From: Acidovorax sp.
Lineage (GTDB): Bacteria; Pseudomonadota; Gammaproteobacteria; Burkholderiales; Burkholderiaceae_C
DNA length: 43,603 bases
NCBI RefSeq assembly: GCF_027492855.1
Contig: NZ_JAPUDY010000093.1
Coordinates: 1-43,603 of the forward strand
Reading direction: 5' to 3'
In this document: piece after piece, positions 24,656-36,357 of the stretch
Position numbering within the stretch: the stretch's first letter is position 1
How the letters are laid out: each line of letters begins with the position of its first letter
Notes under the pieces: generated by a model
What the model saw: the letters and a program-made list of their open reading frames with translations, nothing else
Told to the model about the DNA's origin: nothing
Databases searched by the model: none
Program-made: the position numbers and the translations under genes

Positions 24656-25903
24656 TCAGGCGCCAGCAAGCGCCTGTTCAAAGTCTGCCAGCAGGTCTTC
24701 CACCTCTTCCAGGCCCACCGACAGGCGGATCATGCTGTCGGCCATGCCCATGGCGGCGCGCACGGCGGGGCCTGCCTCCCAGAAGATGGTGTGCGCCACC
24801 GGGATGATGAGCGTGCGCGTGTCCGCCAGGCCTGTGGCTTTGATGGGCAGTTGCAGGCGGTTGCACACGGCCAGGCATTGGTCTGGGTCGCGCAGCTCGA
24901 ACGACAGAAGCCAAGAGCCCGCCTTGAGGTGCTTGCGCGCAAACGCGTGCTGCGGGTGCGAGGGCAGCATGGGGTAGAGCACGCGCGAGACGGCGGGGTG
25001 CGCTTCGAGCCACTGCGCCAGCGCCAGGGCCGTGGCGCTGGTGCGGTCCATGCGCAAGGCCAGGGTTTCGGCGCCCAGGGCCAGTTGGTGGGCGGCGTGG
25101 GACGACAACGTGCCCCCCATATCGCGCAGGCCCTTTTTGCGCACCTGCTGCAGGCCCCAGCCCTTGGCGTCGCCCTTGCGGTAAGCAGCAAAGATGTTGG
25201 GATAGCCGGACCAGTCGAACAGGCCCGTGTCGGTGATGGCGCCGCCCAGCGCCTCACCATGTCCGCCGATGCTCTTGGTGAGCGAGTTGACCACCAGGCC
25301 CGCGCCCACCGTGGCGGCGCGGAACAGGTAGGGCGATGCCACGGTGTTGTCCACCACATAGAGCGGGCCGTGTTGCTTGCACAGGGTGCCGATGCCTTCC
25401 AGATCAGGGATCTGGGTGCCGGGGTTGGCAATGGTTTCGACAAACACCATGCGGGTGTTGGGGCGCAGGGCGGCGGCCACGTTGGCGGCGTCGGTCACGT
25501 CCACCGTGGTCACTTCAATGCCCAAGTCGGCCAACGTACCCAGCACGCTGTTGGTGTTGCCAAACACGTATTGGCTGGCCACCAGGTGGTCACCCGCCTT
25601 CAGCAGGGTCAAAAACACAGCACAGATGCCCGCCATGCCGGTAGAGAACACGATGGAGCCGTGGCCGCGCTCCATCTGCGTGATCTTGGACTCCAGCGCC
25701 GCCGTGGTGGGCGTGCCCTGGCGTGCGTAGTTGAAGCCGCCTTTGGCTGTGCCCTGAAAGACGGCGATCAGGTCTTCGACCTTCTCGTAGCCGTATTGCA
25801 CCGAGGTGTGAATGGGCTGGTGGATGGCGCCCTGCTCGGCGCCGCCCAGGCGGTCGGCATGCACGATCTGGGTGGTGAAGCTTTGATTCTGCGATGTCGT
25901 CAT
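24656..25903 (-). CDS. Cystathionine gamma-synthase family PLP enzyme
   Basis: A 415-residue Cys/Met-metabolism PLP enzyme. ATG 25903 is chosen because it gives the family-like start MTTSQNQSFTTQIVHADR; the open frame further upstream is antisense-free spill into sbcB. The PLP lysine is K210 in NSLTKSIGGHG, the cofactor Asp is D185 in VVDNTVASPYL, and FNYARQGTPT binds the phosphate of the neighbouring subunit. The family includes cystathionine gamma-synthase, gamma- and beta-lyases and O-acetylhomoserine sulfhydrylase. The particular reaction is not determined. GGxxYSR is changed to GGFNYAR. It lies 31 bp after sbcB and before the kinase gene, so the three may be one transcript. Confidence 0.9.
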   Translation of the reverse strand: MTTSQNQSFTTQIVHADRLGGAEQGAIHQPIHTSVQYGYEKVEDLIAVFQGTAKGGFNYARQGTPTTAALESKITQMERGHGSIVFSTGMAGICAVFLTLLKAGDHLVASQYVFGNTNSVLGTLADLGIEVTTVDVTDAANVAAALRPNTRMVFVETIANPGTQIPDLEGIGTLCKQHGPLYVVDNTVASPYLFRAATVGAGLVVNSLTKSIGGHGEALGGAITDTGLFDWSGYPNIFAAYRKGDAKGWGLQQVRKKGLRDMGGTLSSHAAHQLALGAETLALRMDRTSATALALAQWLEAHPAVSRVLYPMLPSHPQHAFARKHLKAGSWLLSFELRDPDQCLAVCNRLQLPIKATGLADTRTLIIPVAHTIFWEAGPAVRAAMGMADSMIRLSVGLEEVEDLLADFEQALAGA

Positions 25904-25934
25904 AAAAATCTGCGATGGGGTGTCTGAATGCGGC

Positions 25935-27377
25935 TCAGCGTTCTGGAGCAACGTGTTCAGCGTAATCGTACAAGGCGCCCAGGATGTCCTGCGCACGGTC
26001 GTCAGCGGTTTCAGACATTTCGTCGATCTCGGTAAAAAGCTGCTCCACCGTGCGCGCCCCGCCCTGCCCGTCAAACAGGCAGGCGGCGCGGTGCGCCTCC
26101 CAGCGCTGCTGCTCCTCAGGCGACAGCGATTGCGGAAAATTGCGCGCCCGGTAGCGCCAGAACAGCTCCGCCAGGCGCGGATCATCAAAGTTCGCCCGCG
26201 CCTTGGCCAGTTTGTCGCCGCTTTGGGTGCGCAGGTCGTTCAGCAGGCGGCGGTCGTTGTTGCCGACAAAACCGCCGTACAGATCCTGGTCCACGTCCGG
26301 GGCGGGCTCTTGCGGGCGGGCGAACACTGCGGGCCAGATGCCGCTCATGTCGGGCAGCGCGCGCGCCACCTCGGCATGCTGCGCGGCCTGGGCCAGATCG
26401 ATGCCCCAGCGCTGTGCCAGCGCGGGCGTGAGCGTGTTCACGTTGCCCACCACCATGGGCGACTTGTTCAGGTGGATGGACTTGATGGGCAGGCGCGCCA
26501 CGCCCTCGGGCAGGTCGGCGGCGCGGGTGAACATGCGCAGGCGAATGTCCTCCACGTTCAGCGTGGCCAGCTCGCGCGGATCGTGCGCCAGGTCCCAGGC
26601 GATCAGCTCGTTCTTGTTGGTGGGGTGGCTGGCCAGCGGCCACATCACGGCCAGGCAGCCGCGCTCGGCCGGGAACATGCCCGACATATGCAAGAACGGC
26701 CGCGCCGTGATGGCAGTGGCAGGCAGGCGCAGCTCGGCGGCCACGCGGTCTTTTTTGTGCAGCGAGAACGCAAAGTCGAACAACTTGGTGTTGTGCTGGC
26801 GAATCAGGCGCGCCAGCGCAATCGTGGCGCGCACGTCCGACAGCGCATCGTGCGCGGCCTCGTGCAGCAGGCCGTTGGCTTTGGAGAGGTGTTCGAGCTT
26901 GAAGCTGGGCGTGCCGTCTTCCTTTTTGGGCCACTGGATTCCGTCAGGGCGCAGTGCGTAGGTCATGCGCACCACGTCCAGCAGATCCCACCGGCCACAC
27001 TGGTTCTGCCACTCGCGCGCATAAGGGTCGATGAGGTTGCGCCAAAACATGAAGCGCGTGATCTCGTCGTCGAACCGGATGGTGTTGTAGCCCACGCCAA
27101 CGGTGCCGGGCTGCGCGAACTCGGCCTCTATGCGCGCGGCAAACTGGTGCTCGGGTACGCCCTTTTCCAGGCACAGCTGCGGGGTGATGCCGGTGATGAG
27201 GCACGAGACCGGGTCGGGCAAATAGTCGTTGGCGGGCTGGCAGTAGAACATCAGCGGCTCGCCGATCTCGTTGAGCTCGGCATCCGTGCGGATGGCGGCG
27301 AACTGCGCGGGGCGGTCGCGGCGCGTGTTGGCGCCAAAGGTTTCGTAGTCGTGCCAGAGGAAGGTATGGGGGGACAT
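25935..27377 (-). CDS. sbcB: Exodeoxyribonuclease I
   Basis: A 480-residue protein matching E. coli ExoI (475 residues). The DEDDh exonuclease site is D10 and E12 in WHDYETFG, D103 in GYNTIRFDDE, and H176/D181 in AAHDALSDVRAT. The SH3-like and helical C-terminal domains follow, with LNKSPMVVGN and FWRYRARNFPQSL recognisable. The enzyme degrades single-stranded DNA 3' to 5' and takes part in recombination and mismatch repair. The gene is divergent from the lytic transglycosylase at 27569, across a gap containing repeat R6. Confidence 0.95.
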   Translation of the reverse strand: MSPHTFLWHDYETFGANTRRDRPAQFAAIRTDAELNEIGEPLMFYCQPANDYLPDPVSCLITGITPQLCLEKGVPEHQFAARIEAEFAQPGTVGVGYNTIRFDDEITRFMFWRNLIDPYAREWQNQCGRWDLLDVVRMTYALRPDGIQWPKKEDGTPSFKLEHLSKANGLLHEAAHDALSDVRATIALARLIRQHNTKLFDFAFSLHKKDRVAAELRLPATAITARPFLHMSGMFPAERGCLAVMWPLASHPTNKNELIAWDLAHDPRELATLNVEDIRLRMFTRAADLPEGVARLPIKSIHLNKSPMVVGNVNTLTPALAQRWGIDLAQAAQHAEVARALPDMSGIWPAVFARPQEPAPDVDQDLYGGFVGNNDRRLLNDLRTQSGDKLAKARANFDDPRLAELFWRYRARNFPQSLSPEEQQRWEAHRAACLFDGQGGARTVEQLFTEIDEMSETADDRAQDILGALYDYAEHVAPER

Positions 27378-27440
27378 GGCGGTCAGGGCGCTGGGCGCAA
27401 GCGGTAAAGCGGTAGCAAGGCGCTCACTGTAACCGGATTT

Positions 27441-27499
27441 ATAGTGTTTTAGCCGCCTAGCGCAGGTACATCAAGCGCGACCAGCTATCAATTCAGTAG
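27441..27499 (-). repeat. Intergenic repeat copy R6 (diverged)
   Basis: GCCGCCTAGCGCAGG, ATCAAGCGCGACCAGCTATC and AATTCAGTAG retain the order of family blocks with several changes. It lies in the divergent promoter region between sbcB and the transglycosylase gene. Confidence 0.55.
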
Positions 27500-27568
27500 T
27501 AACACAGTCTTGCACTTGGGCATGGCCGCGTCACACGGAAAGCCTGTGGGAGCACACGACAATGGCGC

Positions 27569-28906
27569 ATGCAGACAACCGCCACCGCCCTCCATTCCTC
27601 TTCGCCACGCGCACCCCGCCCGTGGTGGACATCCATCGCCATCGCCGCCACCGTTGCCGCAGCAGGCTGTACCTCCGCGCCGCCTTCGGCCACCGGCCCG
27701 GCCACGGCCCCGGCAGCACCTGCCGTGGTCCCCACCACGCCCGCCCCAGCCACTGCTACAGCGGAACAAACGGGTTTTGCAGCCTGGCTGGCCGCCTTCG
27801 CACCCCAGGCCCTGGCCTCCGGCATTCGCCCCGACACCGTGCGCAACGTGCTCGGCCAGGCTCAACTGCAGCCACGGGTGGTGGAGCTGGACCGCGACCA
27901 GCCCGAATTCACGCGCACGCCCTGGGCGTATCTGGACACCGCCGTGTCCGCGCAGCGCATTGCACAAGGCCAGGCCAAGCTGGCCGAACATCAAGGCACG
28001 CTGCAGGCAGCCGCCACACGCTATGGCGTCCCAGCGCCCGTCATCACCGCCATCTGGGGCATGGAGAGCAACTACGGCAGCAATTTCGGCAGCTTCCGCA
28101 CCGTGGATGCGCTGGCCACCCTCGCCTACGAAGGCCGCCGCCGCGACTGGGCGCGCGCCGAGCTGCTGGCCGCGCTGCGCATCATCGACCGGGGAGACAT
28201 CGCCCCCGACGCCATGATCGGCTCCTGGGCCGGGGCCATGGGCCACACGCAGTTTTTGCCCTCGGTGTTTCTCGCCCACGCGGTGGATGCGGACGGCGAC
28301 GGGCGCCGCGACATCTGGGGCAGCATCCCGGACGTGGCTGCATCCACCGCCCGGTTTCTGGCCGACGCTGGCTGGCAAACGCAGGAACCCTGGGGCGCCG
28401 AAGTGCGCTTGCCGCAGGGCTTTGACCATGCGCGTGCCGAACTGAACGTGCGCCAGAGCGCCGCGCAGTGGGCCGCAGAAGGCGTTCGCACCGTCGATGG
28501 CAAACCGCTGCCCACCCTGGTATCGGCCGCCGTGCTGGAGCCAGCGGGCGCACGCGGCCCGGCGTTTTTGGTGGGGCAGAACTTTCGCACCATCCTGCGC
28601 TACAACAATTCCACCAGCTACGCGCTGGCCGTGGCACTGCTCGCCCAGCGCCTGGAGGGCGGCCCCGGCGTGGTGGCCGACTGGCCGCGCGACCTGCAAC
28701 CCTTGTCGCGCGAACAGACGCGCCAATTGCAAACAAGCTTGAACACACGCGGTTTCGACACCGGCACCCCCGACGGCGTGCTGGGCCCCGCCACACGCGC
28801 CGGGCTGCGGCGCTACCAACAAAGCCTGGGCTTGGTGGCCGACGGCTACCCTACCCTGGACTTGCTGCAGGGTTTGCAGGCAACGGCACCGACATCGGCC
28901 AAGTAG
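27569..28906 (+). CDS. Lytic murein transglycosylase, MltB/SLT-2 family lipoprotein
   Basis: A 445-residue envelope protein. The N-terminus has a hydrophobic stretch ending in AAAGC with C34 as probable lipidation site (a slightly degenerate lipobox), then a Pro/Ala/Thr linker (35-65). The catalytic SLT-2 domain follows, with E166 in IWGMESNYGSNFG as the general acid and SWAGAMGHTQFLPS as the second family motif. Residues about 380-440 form a PG_binding_1 domain (LQTSLNTRGFDTG, DGVLGPATRAGLRRYQ). The enzyme cuts glycan strands, leaving 1,6-anhydro-MurNAc ends, and the extra domain tethers it to peptidoglycan. It ends at a strong terminator shared with clpA. Confidence 0.93.
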   Translation: MQTTATALHSSSPRAPRPWWTSIAIAATVAAAGCTSAPPSATGPATAPAAPAVVPTTPAPATATAEQTGFAAWLAAFAPQALASGIRPDTVRNVLGQAQLQPRVVELDRDQPEFTRTPWAYLDTAVSAQRIAQGQAKLAEHQGTLQAAATRYGVPAPVITAIWGMESNYGSNFGSFRTVDALATLAYEGRRRDWARAELLAALRIIDRGDIAPDAMIGSWAGAMGHTQFLPSVFLAHAVDADGDGRRDIWGSIPDVAASTARFLADAGWQTQEPWGAEVRLPQGFDHARAELNVRQSAAQWAAEGVRTVDGKPLPTLVSAAVLEPAGARGPAFLVGQNFRTILRYNNSTSYALAVALLAQRLEGGPGVVADWPRDLQPLSREQTRQLQTSLNTRGFDTGTPDGVLGPATRAGLRRYQQSLGLVADGYPTLDLLQGLQATAPTSAK

Positions 28907-28928
28907 CCCACCAGCGCTCGCCAAAAGA

Positions 28929-28954
28929 AAAGCCGACCCCGAGGGGTCGGCTTT
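28929..28954. terminator. Bidirectional intrinsic terminator between the transglycosylase gene and clpA
   Basis: AAAGCCGACCCC (28929-28940) and GGGGTCGGCTTT (28943-28954) form a perfect 12-bp stem with a tight loop. A-runs on one side and T-runs on the other let it serve both converging genes. Confidence 0.9.
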
Positions 28955-28978
28955 GGTCAGACGCGGGAAACCGCCAGA

Positions 28979-31327
<2,349 letters not shown>

Positions 31328-31384
31328 GTGAACTCCTTTGTGCTTGCGGGATAGGATTTACTGTAAATCGGGATCAAAGACCTG

Positions 31385-31744
31385 TTATTCAACAGGCTCA
31401 CTGACACATTGCAACGGATGCCCCGCTTTGAGGGCGGCATCCAGCACTTGTTCCACCTTGGTGGCCGCAACGTCGCGGGAGTACACCCCGCAGACGCCTT
31501 TGCCGTCCAGATGGATCTTCAACATGATTTGTGTGGCCTGTTCACGGTCTTTGCTGAAAAACTCCTGCAGCACCACGATGACGAACTCCATGGGCGTGTA
31601 GTCGTCATTGAGCATGACCACCTGGTGCATTGGGGGCGGCTGGGTCTTCTGGGTGCGTCTTTCGAGCACGACCGAACCGCCATCATCCCGCGCTGGCCGT
31701 GTCACGGGCGGCGCGGTGGGGGGTGAGGGTGGTTTTGTTGCCAT
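31385..31744 (-). CDS. clpS: ATP-dependent Clp protease adapter ClpS
   Basis: A 119-residue protein from ATG 31744 (an in-frame ATG at 31753 would add three residues; neither has a clear ribosome-binding site). The disordered, Pro-rich N-terminal tail (1-~37) is followed by the ClpS core with [20 protein letters not shown], which binds N-end-rule residues, and [18 protein letters not shown]. It delivers substrates with destabilising N-terminal residues to ClpA and alters ClpA choice of substrates. Gene order clpS-clpA is the usual one. Confidence 0.95.
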   Translation of the reverse strand: MATKPPSPPTAPPVTRPARDDGGSVVLERRTQKTQPPPMHQVVMLNDDYTPMEFVIVVLQEFFSKDREQATQIMLKIHLDGKGVCGVYSRDVAATKVEQVLDAALKAGHPLQCVSEPVE

Positions 31745-31849
31745 GAAAATCATTCTAGCGACCCGCGCGGGGGGCTGCCGCCAAAGAAGTTGGTTGTTGT
31801 CTCGGCTTTTTCAAGCCTTGGCGCTACAGACTTTATCGCCCGCCCCGCC

Positions 31850-34800
31850 TTACTCGTAAATGACGTTCGCCGCCCCTGGGCCCGCCTGCGCCGACCAGGC
31901 CGCCAGCGCAGCGTCCGAGGGGAAAAAGCGTGCGCTTTCACCCAGTTGCAGTTCCGCCACCGCCGCCGCGTCTTCGGCCGTGCAGCGCACACCCATGCGC
32001 ACCCGCAGGCCATGCACCAGCTCGCCCTCGGCGACTTCCTCGCGGCGCGCGGGAAACTCCTGCACCAAACGCGGAACATCGGGCACTTTGTCCCCCACCA
32101 TCACATGCAGGTACTTGCCAAACCGGCAACGCGCGCCCGCCAAATCCCACACCTGCTGCACCTTCACACGCAGGCCGCCACTGAAATGGTCGAGCTGCAG
32201 GCGTCCCATCATCACCACAAACTCATCTTCCTTGAGCTGGTTTCTGTAGGTGTTGAGCAAAGCCTCGTCGGCAGACGCCTCGATGACAGCGGATTTGTCA
32301 TCGAGCTTGAACAGGCCAAGCCTGCCCCGCTGCCCGTTGATGACCCGGAAATCGCTGATGATGCCCGCCAACACCTGGGGCTCGCGGCTGTCCAGCAGCT
32401 CATCGATCTGGGTGCGCACAAAGCGGCGCACCTCGGTGGCCACCTCATCGAACAGGTGGCCCGACAGGTAAAAACCCACCGCCGTTTTCTCCAGTGTGAG
32501 CCGCTCCTTGATGCCCCACGGCACTGCCTCCACCAGTTCCGGCTCTTGCGTACTGGAGCCATGGGCATCGTCGCCCATCATGTCGAACAAGCCGCCCTGG
32601 TTCACATTGGCCAGAGTGGCCGCTGCGAAGTCAAAAGCACGGTCGATGGATGCCACCATCGCCGCCCGGTTCAGATGGATCGAATCGAAGGCACCGGCCT
32701 TGATCAAGGCCTCCACCGTGCGCTTGTTCATGCGCGCCTTGTCCACACGCAGGCAAAAATCGAACAGGCTCTTGAACGGCCCAGTGGTAGAGCCGTTCGG
32801 CCCCTCGCCCCGCCCTTCGCGCGCCGCCACCATGGCTTCGATGGCCTGTTGGCCCGTGCCCTTCACGGCGCCCAGGCCGTAGCGGATGATTTTGTCCGTC
32901 ACGGGCTCGAACCGGTACATGCCCCGGTTCACATCCGGCGGTTCAAAAGTCATGCCAAAGTGCTTGACCGCGTCCTCGTACAACACCTTGAGCTTGTCGG
33001 TGTCGTCCATTTCCACCGTCATGTTGGCGCAGAAGAACTCGGCCGTGAAATGCACCTTGAGCCAGCCCGTGTGGTAGGCCAGCAGCGAGTACGCGGCTGC
33101 GTGCGACTTGTTGAAGCCGTAGCCCGCGAACTTCTCCATCAGGTCGAACACCTCGTCGGCCTTGTTCTGGTCGATGCCATGGGTCGCAAGGGCACCGGCG
33201 CGGAACTTTTCGCGGTGCTCGGCCATTTCTTCGGCCTTTTTCTTGCCCATGGCCCGGCGCAGCAGGTCGGCGCCGCCCAGGCTGTAGCCGCCCAGAATCT
33301 GCGCGGTCTGCATCACCTGTTCCTGGTAGACCATGATCCCGTACGTTTCGCTGAGCATGTCAGCGACGGCAGGGTGCGGGTACTCCACCACCTCCTTGCC
33401 GTGCTTGCGGTTCACGAAGCTGGGGATCAGGTCCATAGGCCCTGGGCGGTACAGCGCGTTCAGGGCGATCAGGTCTTCCAGGCGGCTGGGCTTGGCTTCC
33501 TTGAGCATGCCTTGCATGCCCCGGCTTTCAAACTGGAACACGGCCTCGGTCAGCCCGTCTTGAAAGAGCCTGTAGGTCTTGCCATCGTCCAGCGGCACGG
33601 TTTCGAACGCAAAATTCTCCTGGCCCTTGTGGCGCTTGATGATGAACTCGCGCGCGATCTCCAGGATGGTCAAAGTAGCCAAACCCAAGAAGTCGAACTT
33701 CACGAGGCCAATGGCCTCCACGTCGTCCTTGTCGTACTGGCTCACGGCCGATTCGCTGCCGGGCTGCTGGTACAACGGGCAAAAATCGGTGAGCTTGCCG
33801 GGCGCGATCAACACGCCCCCTGCATGCATGCCGATGTTGCGCGTCATGCCTTCCAGCTTCTGCGCCATCTCGATGACGGTTTTGACGTCTTCTTCCTTGC
33901 GCACGCGCTCGTAGAGCATGGGCTCCAGCTCCAGCGCGTAGTTGTTCTTGTCGCCCTCTTTTTTTACCTCGGGCGGGTAAGCCAAGGTGTAGGACTGGCC
34001 GGGCTTGCCCGGCACCAGCTTGGAGATGCCGTCGCAGAACGTGTAGCTCATGTCCATCACCCGGCCCACGTCGCGGATGGCGGCCTTGGCAGCCATGGTG
34101 CCGAAGGTGGCGATCTGGCTCACGGCGTTCTTGCCGTACTTGTCCTTCACGTAGTCGATCACGCGGTCGCGGTTGCCTTGGCAGAAGTCAATGTCGAAGT
34201 CGGGCATCGACACCCGCTCGGGGTTCAGAAAACGTTCGAACAGCAGGTTGTATTCCAGCGGGTCCAGGTCGGTGATCTTGAGCGCATAAGCCACCAACGA
34301 CCCCGCCCCAGACCCCCGACCCGGCCCCACCGGGCAGCCATTGTTCTTGGCCCACTGAATGAAGTCCCCCACGATGAGGAAGTAGCCCGGAAACCCCATC
34401 TTGAGGATGGTGCCGATCTCGAACTCCAGCCGCTCCACATAGCGCGGGCGCTGCTTATCCCGCTCGGCCTCTTTGGGATACAAGAGCTTCAGCCGTTCTT
34501 CCAGCCCCTCAAACGAAGCGAGGCGGAAATACTCGTCCATCGGCATGCCGTTGGGGGTCGGAAAATCCGGCAACTGCGGTTTGCCCAGCACCAGGGTGAG
34601 GTTGCAGCGCTGGGCAATCTCCACCGTGTTGGCGATGGCCGAGGGCACATCGGCAAACAGGGCCTGCATCTCGGCAGACGATTTGAAATACTGGTCGCGG
34701 GTGAACTTGCGCACCCGGCGCGGGTTGGCCAGGATCTCGCCCTCGGCAATACAGATGCGGGCCTCATGGGCCTCATAGTCGTCTGCCGTGGCAAATTGAA

Positions 34801-35389
34801 CCGGGTGCGTGGCCACCACAGGCAGGTTCAGGCGCGCAGCCAGTTGCGCGGCTGCCGCCACGTGGCTTTCATCGTCGGCGCGGCCCGCGCGTTGCAACTC
34901 CATGTAAAAACGGTGCGGAAAAATCCCCGCCAGGCGCAATGCGAGGTCGGCAGCGCCTGCCTCATCGCCTTTGAGCAAGGCCTGCCCCACCGGGCCCGCC
35001 TGGGCGCCCGAGAGGGCAATCAGGCCTTCAGACAGCTCCTGCAGCCAGTCCCAGGTGCACAGCGCCAGGTTCTTGACGATGTTGCGAGTCCAGGCGCGGG
35101 CCAGCAGCTCCGACAGATTGAGGTAGCCCTGGCGGCTTTGCACCAGAACGACCATTCGCGACGGTGCTCCTCCCCCGTCGCTTTCCAGATAGATTTCAGC
35201 ACCCAGAATGGGCTTGACGCCCTTGCCTCGGGCCTCCTTGTAGAACTTGATCGCGCCAAAGAGGTTGTTGAGGTCGGTGATGGCCAGCGCGGGCTGCCCA
35301 TCCTTGGCGGCCGCCTTGGCCACCTCATCGATTCGGTTGGTACCGTCCACGACGGAAAATTCGGTGTGCAGGCGCAAGTGAACAAACAT
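31850..35389 (-). CDS. dnaE: DNA polymerase III subunit alpha
   Basis: A 1179-residue replicative polymerase of the DnaE1 type. ATG 35389 gives the conserved start MFVHLRLHTEFSVVDG; the frame extends 12 codons upstream without similarity. The PHP domain occupies about 1-270. The catalytic palm has GPGRGSGAGS (356-365) and MPDFDIDFC (395-403) with its metal-binding aspartates. LNALYRPGPMDLIPSF marks the thumb/fingers region, and the OB domain lies near 990-1080. The protein is the catalytic subunit of the replisome. It is transcribed divergently from bamD. A TACAAT box ends 8 bp before the ATG. Confidence 0.97.
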   Translation of the reverse strand: MFVHLRLHTEFSVVDGTNRIDEVAKAAAKDGQPALAITDLNNLFGAIKFYKEARGKGVKPILGAEIYLESDGGGAPSRMVVLVQSRQGYLNLSELLARAWTRNIVKNLALCTWDWLQELSEGLIALSGAQAGPVGQALLKGDEAGAADLALRLAGIFPHRFYMELQRAGRADDESHVAAAAQLAARLNLPVVATHPVQFATADDYEAHEARICIAEGEILANPRRVRKFTRDQYFKSSAEMQALFADVPSAIANTVEIAQRCNLTLVLGKPQLPDFPTPNGMPMDEYFRLASFEGLEERLKLLYPKEAERDKQRPRYVERLEFEIGTILKMGFPGYFLIVGDFIQWAKNNGCPVGPGRGSGAGSLVAYALKITDLDPLEYNLLFERFLNPERVSMPDFDIDFCQGNRDRVIDYVKDKYGKNAVSQIATFGTMAAKAAIRDVGRVMDMSYTFCDGISKLVPGKPGQSYTLAYPPEVKKEGDKNNYALELEPMLYERVRKEEDVKTVIEMAQKLEGMTRNIGMHAGGVLIAPGKLTDFCPLYQQPGSESAVSQYDKDDVEAIGLVKFDFLGLATLTILEIAREFIIKRHKGQENFAFETVPLDDGKTYRLFQDGLTEAVFQFESRGMQGMLKEAKPSRLEDLIALNALYRPGPMDLIPSFVNRKHGKEVVEYPHPAVADMLSETYGIMVYQEQVMQTAQILGGYSLGGADLLRRAMGKKKAEEMAEHREKFRAGALATHGIDQNKADEVFDLMEKFAGYGFNKSHAAAYSLLAYHTGWLKVHFTAEFFCANMTVEMDDTDKLKVLYEDAVKHFGMTFEPPDVNRGMYRFEPVTDKIIRYGLGAVKGTGQQAIEAMVAAREGRGEGPNGSTTGPFKSLFDFCLRVDKARMNKRTVEALIKAGAFDSIHLNRAAMVASIDRAFDFAAATLANVNQGGLFDMMGDDAHGSSTQEPELVEAVPWGIKERLTLEKTAVGFYLSGHLFDEVATEVRRFVRTQIDELLDSREPQVLAGIISDFRVINGQRGRLGLFKLDDKSAVIEASADEALLNTYRNQLKEDEFVVMMGRLQLDHFSGGLRVKVQQVWDLAGARCRFGKYLHVMVGDKVPDVPRLVQEFPARREEVAEGELVHGLRVRMGVRCTAEDAAAVAELQLGESARFFPSDAALAAWSAQAGPGAANVIYE

Positions 35390-35397
35390 ATCCAGCC

Positions 35398-35403
35398 ATT
35401 GTA
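35398..35403 (-). promoter_or_regulatory. Candidate -10 box for dnaE close to its start codon
   Basis: TACAAT on the minus strand ends 8 bp before the dnaE ATG. Transcription would begin at or within a base or two of the start codon, giving a leaderless or nearly leaderless message. The matching -35 is weak. Confidence 0.35.
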
Positions 35404-35559
35404 GAAAGCCCCGCGCCCGTCGCACCTAAACCTGGCCGCGCAACGCAGTTTGGCGACGACGGCCACCGGTACAATGCCTTTTCTCTGCCCAAGGTGCCCC
35501 CGTAGAGCCGCGGAAGCCCCGTGCGCACCTGTTTCCTTCTTTGCTGAAAGCTGCTTGCG

Positions 35560-36357
35560 ATGCTGCGTGCCCCACTGCCCCTCGTTTCCGCCCTGCTGCT
35601 TGCGGGCCTGCTGGCTGGTTGCTCCAGCGCGCCCGAAGACAAAACGGCAAACTGGAGCCCCAACCGCATCCACTCCGAAGCCAAGGACGAAATGAACAGC
35701 GGCGCCTACGACAAGGCCGTGCCGCTGCTCGAAAAGCTCGAAGGCCGCGCAGCCGGAACGCCGCTGGCGCAGCAAGCCCAGATCGACAAGGCCTACGCAC
35801 ACTACAAGGCGGGCGAAAAAGCCCAGGCCATTGCCACGCTCGACCGCTTCATGAAGCTGCACCCCGCCAGCCCCGCGCTCGACTACGCGCTCTACCTCAA
35901 GGGCCTGGTGAACTTCAACGACAACCTGGGCCTGTTCTCGTTCATTTCGCGCCAGGATTTGTCTGAGCGCGACCAGAAAGCCGCCAAGGACTCGTTCGAG
36001 GCCTTCAGCGAGCTGGCCACCCGCTTTCCCGATTCGCGCTACGCGCAGGACTCGCGCCAGCGCATGACCTACATCGTCAACTCGCTCGCACAATACGAAG
36101 TGCATGTGGCGCGCTACTACTTCCAGCGGGGTGCGTATGTGGCCGCTATTGGCCGCGCTCAAGTGGCCGTGGCCGACTATCAGGGTGTTCCAGCCCTGGA
36201 AGAAGCGCTGTACATCCTCATCCAGTCCTACGACGCCCTGGGCATGACCCAACTGCGCGACGATACGCGCCGCGTCATGGAAAAATCCTACCCACAAAGC
36301 GCCTACATGAACGGCGGCCTCAAGGGCAAGTCGGATCCGTGGTGGAAGGTCTGGTAA
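35560..36357 (+). CDS. bamD: Outer membrane assembly lipoprotein BamD
   Basis: A 265-residue lipoprotein with signal peptide and lipobox LLAGC (C21), then five tetratricopeptide-like helical repeats. Family features are EDKTANWSPNRIHSEAKD at the mature N-terminus, LDYALYLKGLVNF, and FPDSRYAQDSRQRMTYIVN (about 165-183). BamD is an essential part of the BAM complex that folds and inserts outer-membrane beta-barrels, working with BamA on the periplasmic side. A TACAAT at 35470-35475 is a possible -10. Its last 38 bases overlap the end of the converging helicase gene. Confidence 0.96.
   Translation: MLRAPLPLVSALLLAGLLAGCSSAPEDKTANWSPNRIHSEAKDEMNSGAYDKAVPLLEKLEGRAAGTPLAQQAQIDKAYAHYKAGEKAQAIATLDRFMKLHPASPALDYALYLKGLVNFNDNLGLFSFISRQDLSERDQKAAKDSFEAFSELATRFPDSRYAQDSRQRMTYIVNSLAQYEVHVARYYFQRGAYVAAIGRAQVAVADYQGVPALEEALYILIQSYDALGMTQLRDDTRRVMEKSYPQSAYMNGGLKGKSDPWWKVW

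Noticed and set aside
24497-25927. A 476-codon plus-strand open frame across the PLP enzyme gene
   Set aside because: Antisense shadow of a clear cystathionine-synthase-family gene.
31790-35404. A 1204-codon open frame on the plus strand across dnaE
   Set aside because: It is the antisense shadow of dnaE in GC-rich DNA, with no family resemblance, His/Gln/Leu-rich composition and no ribosome-binding site.
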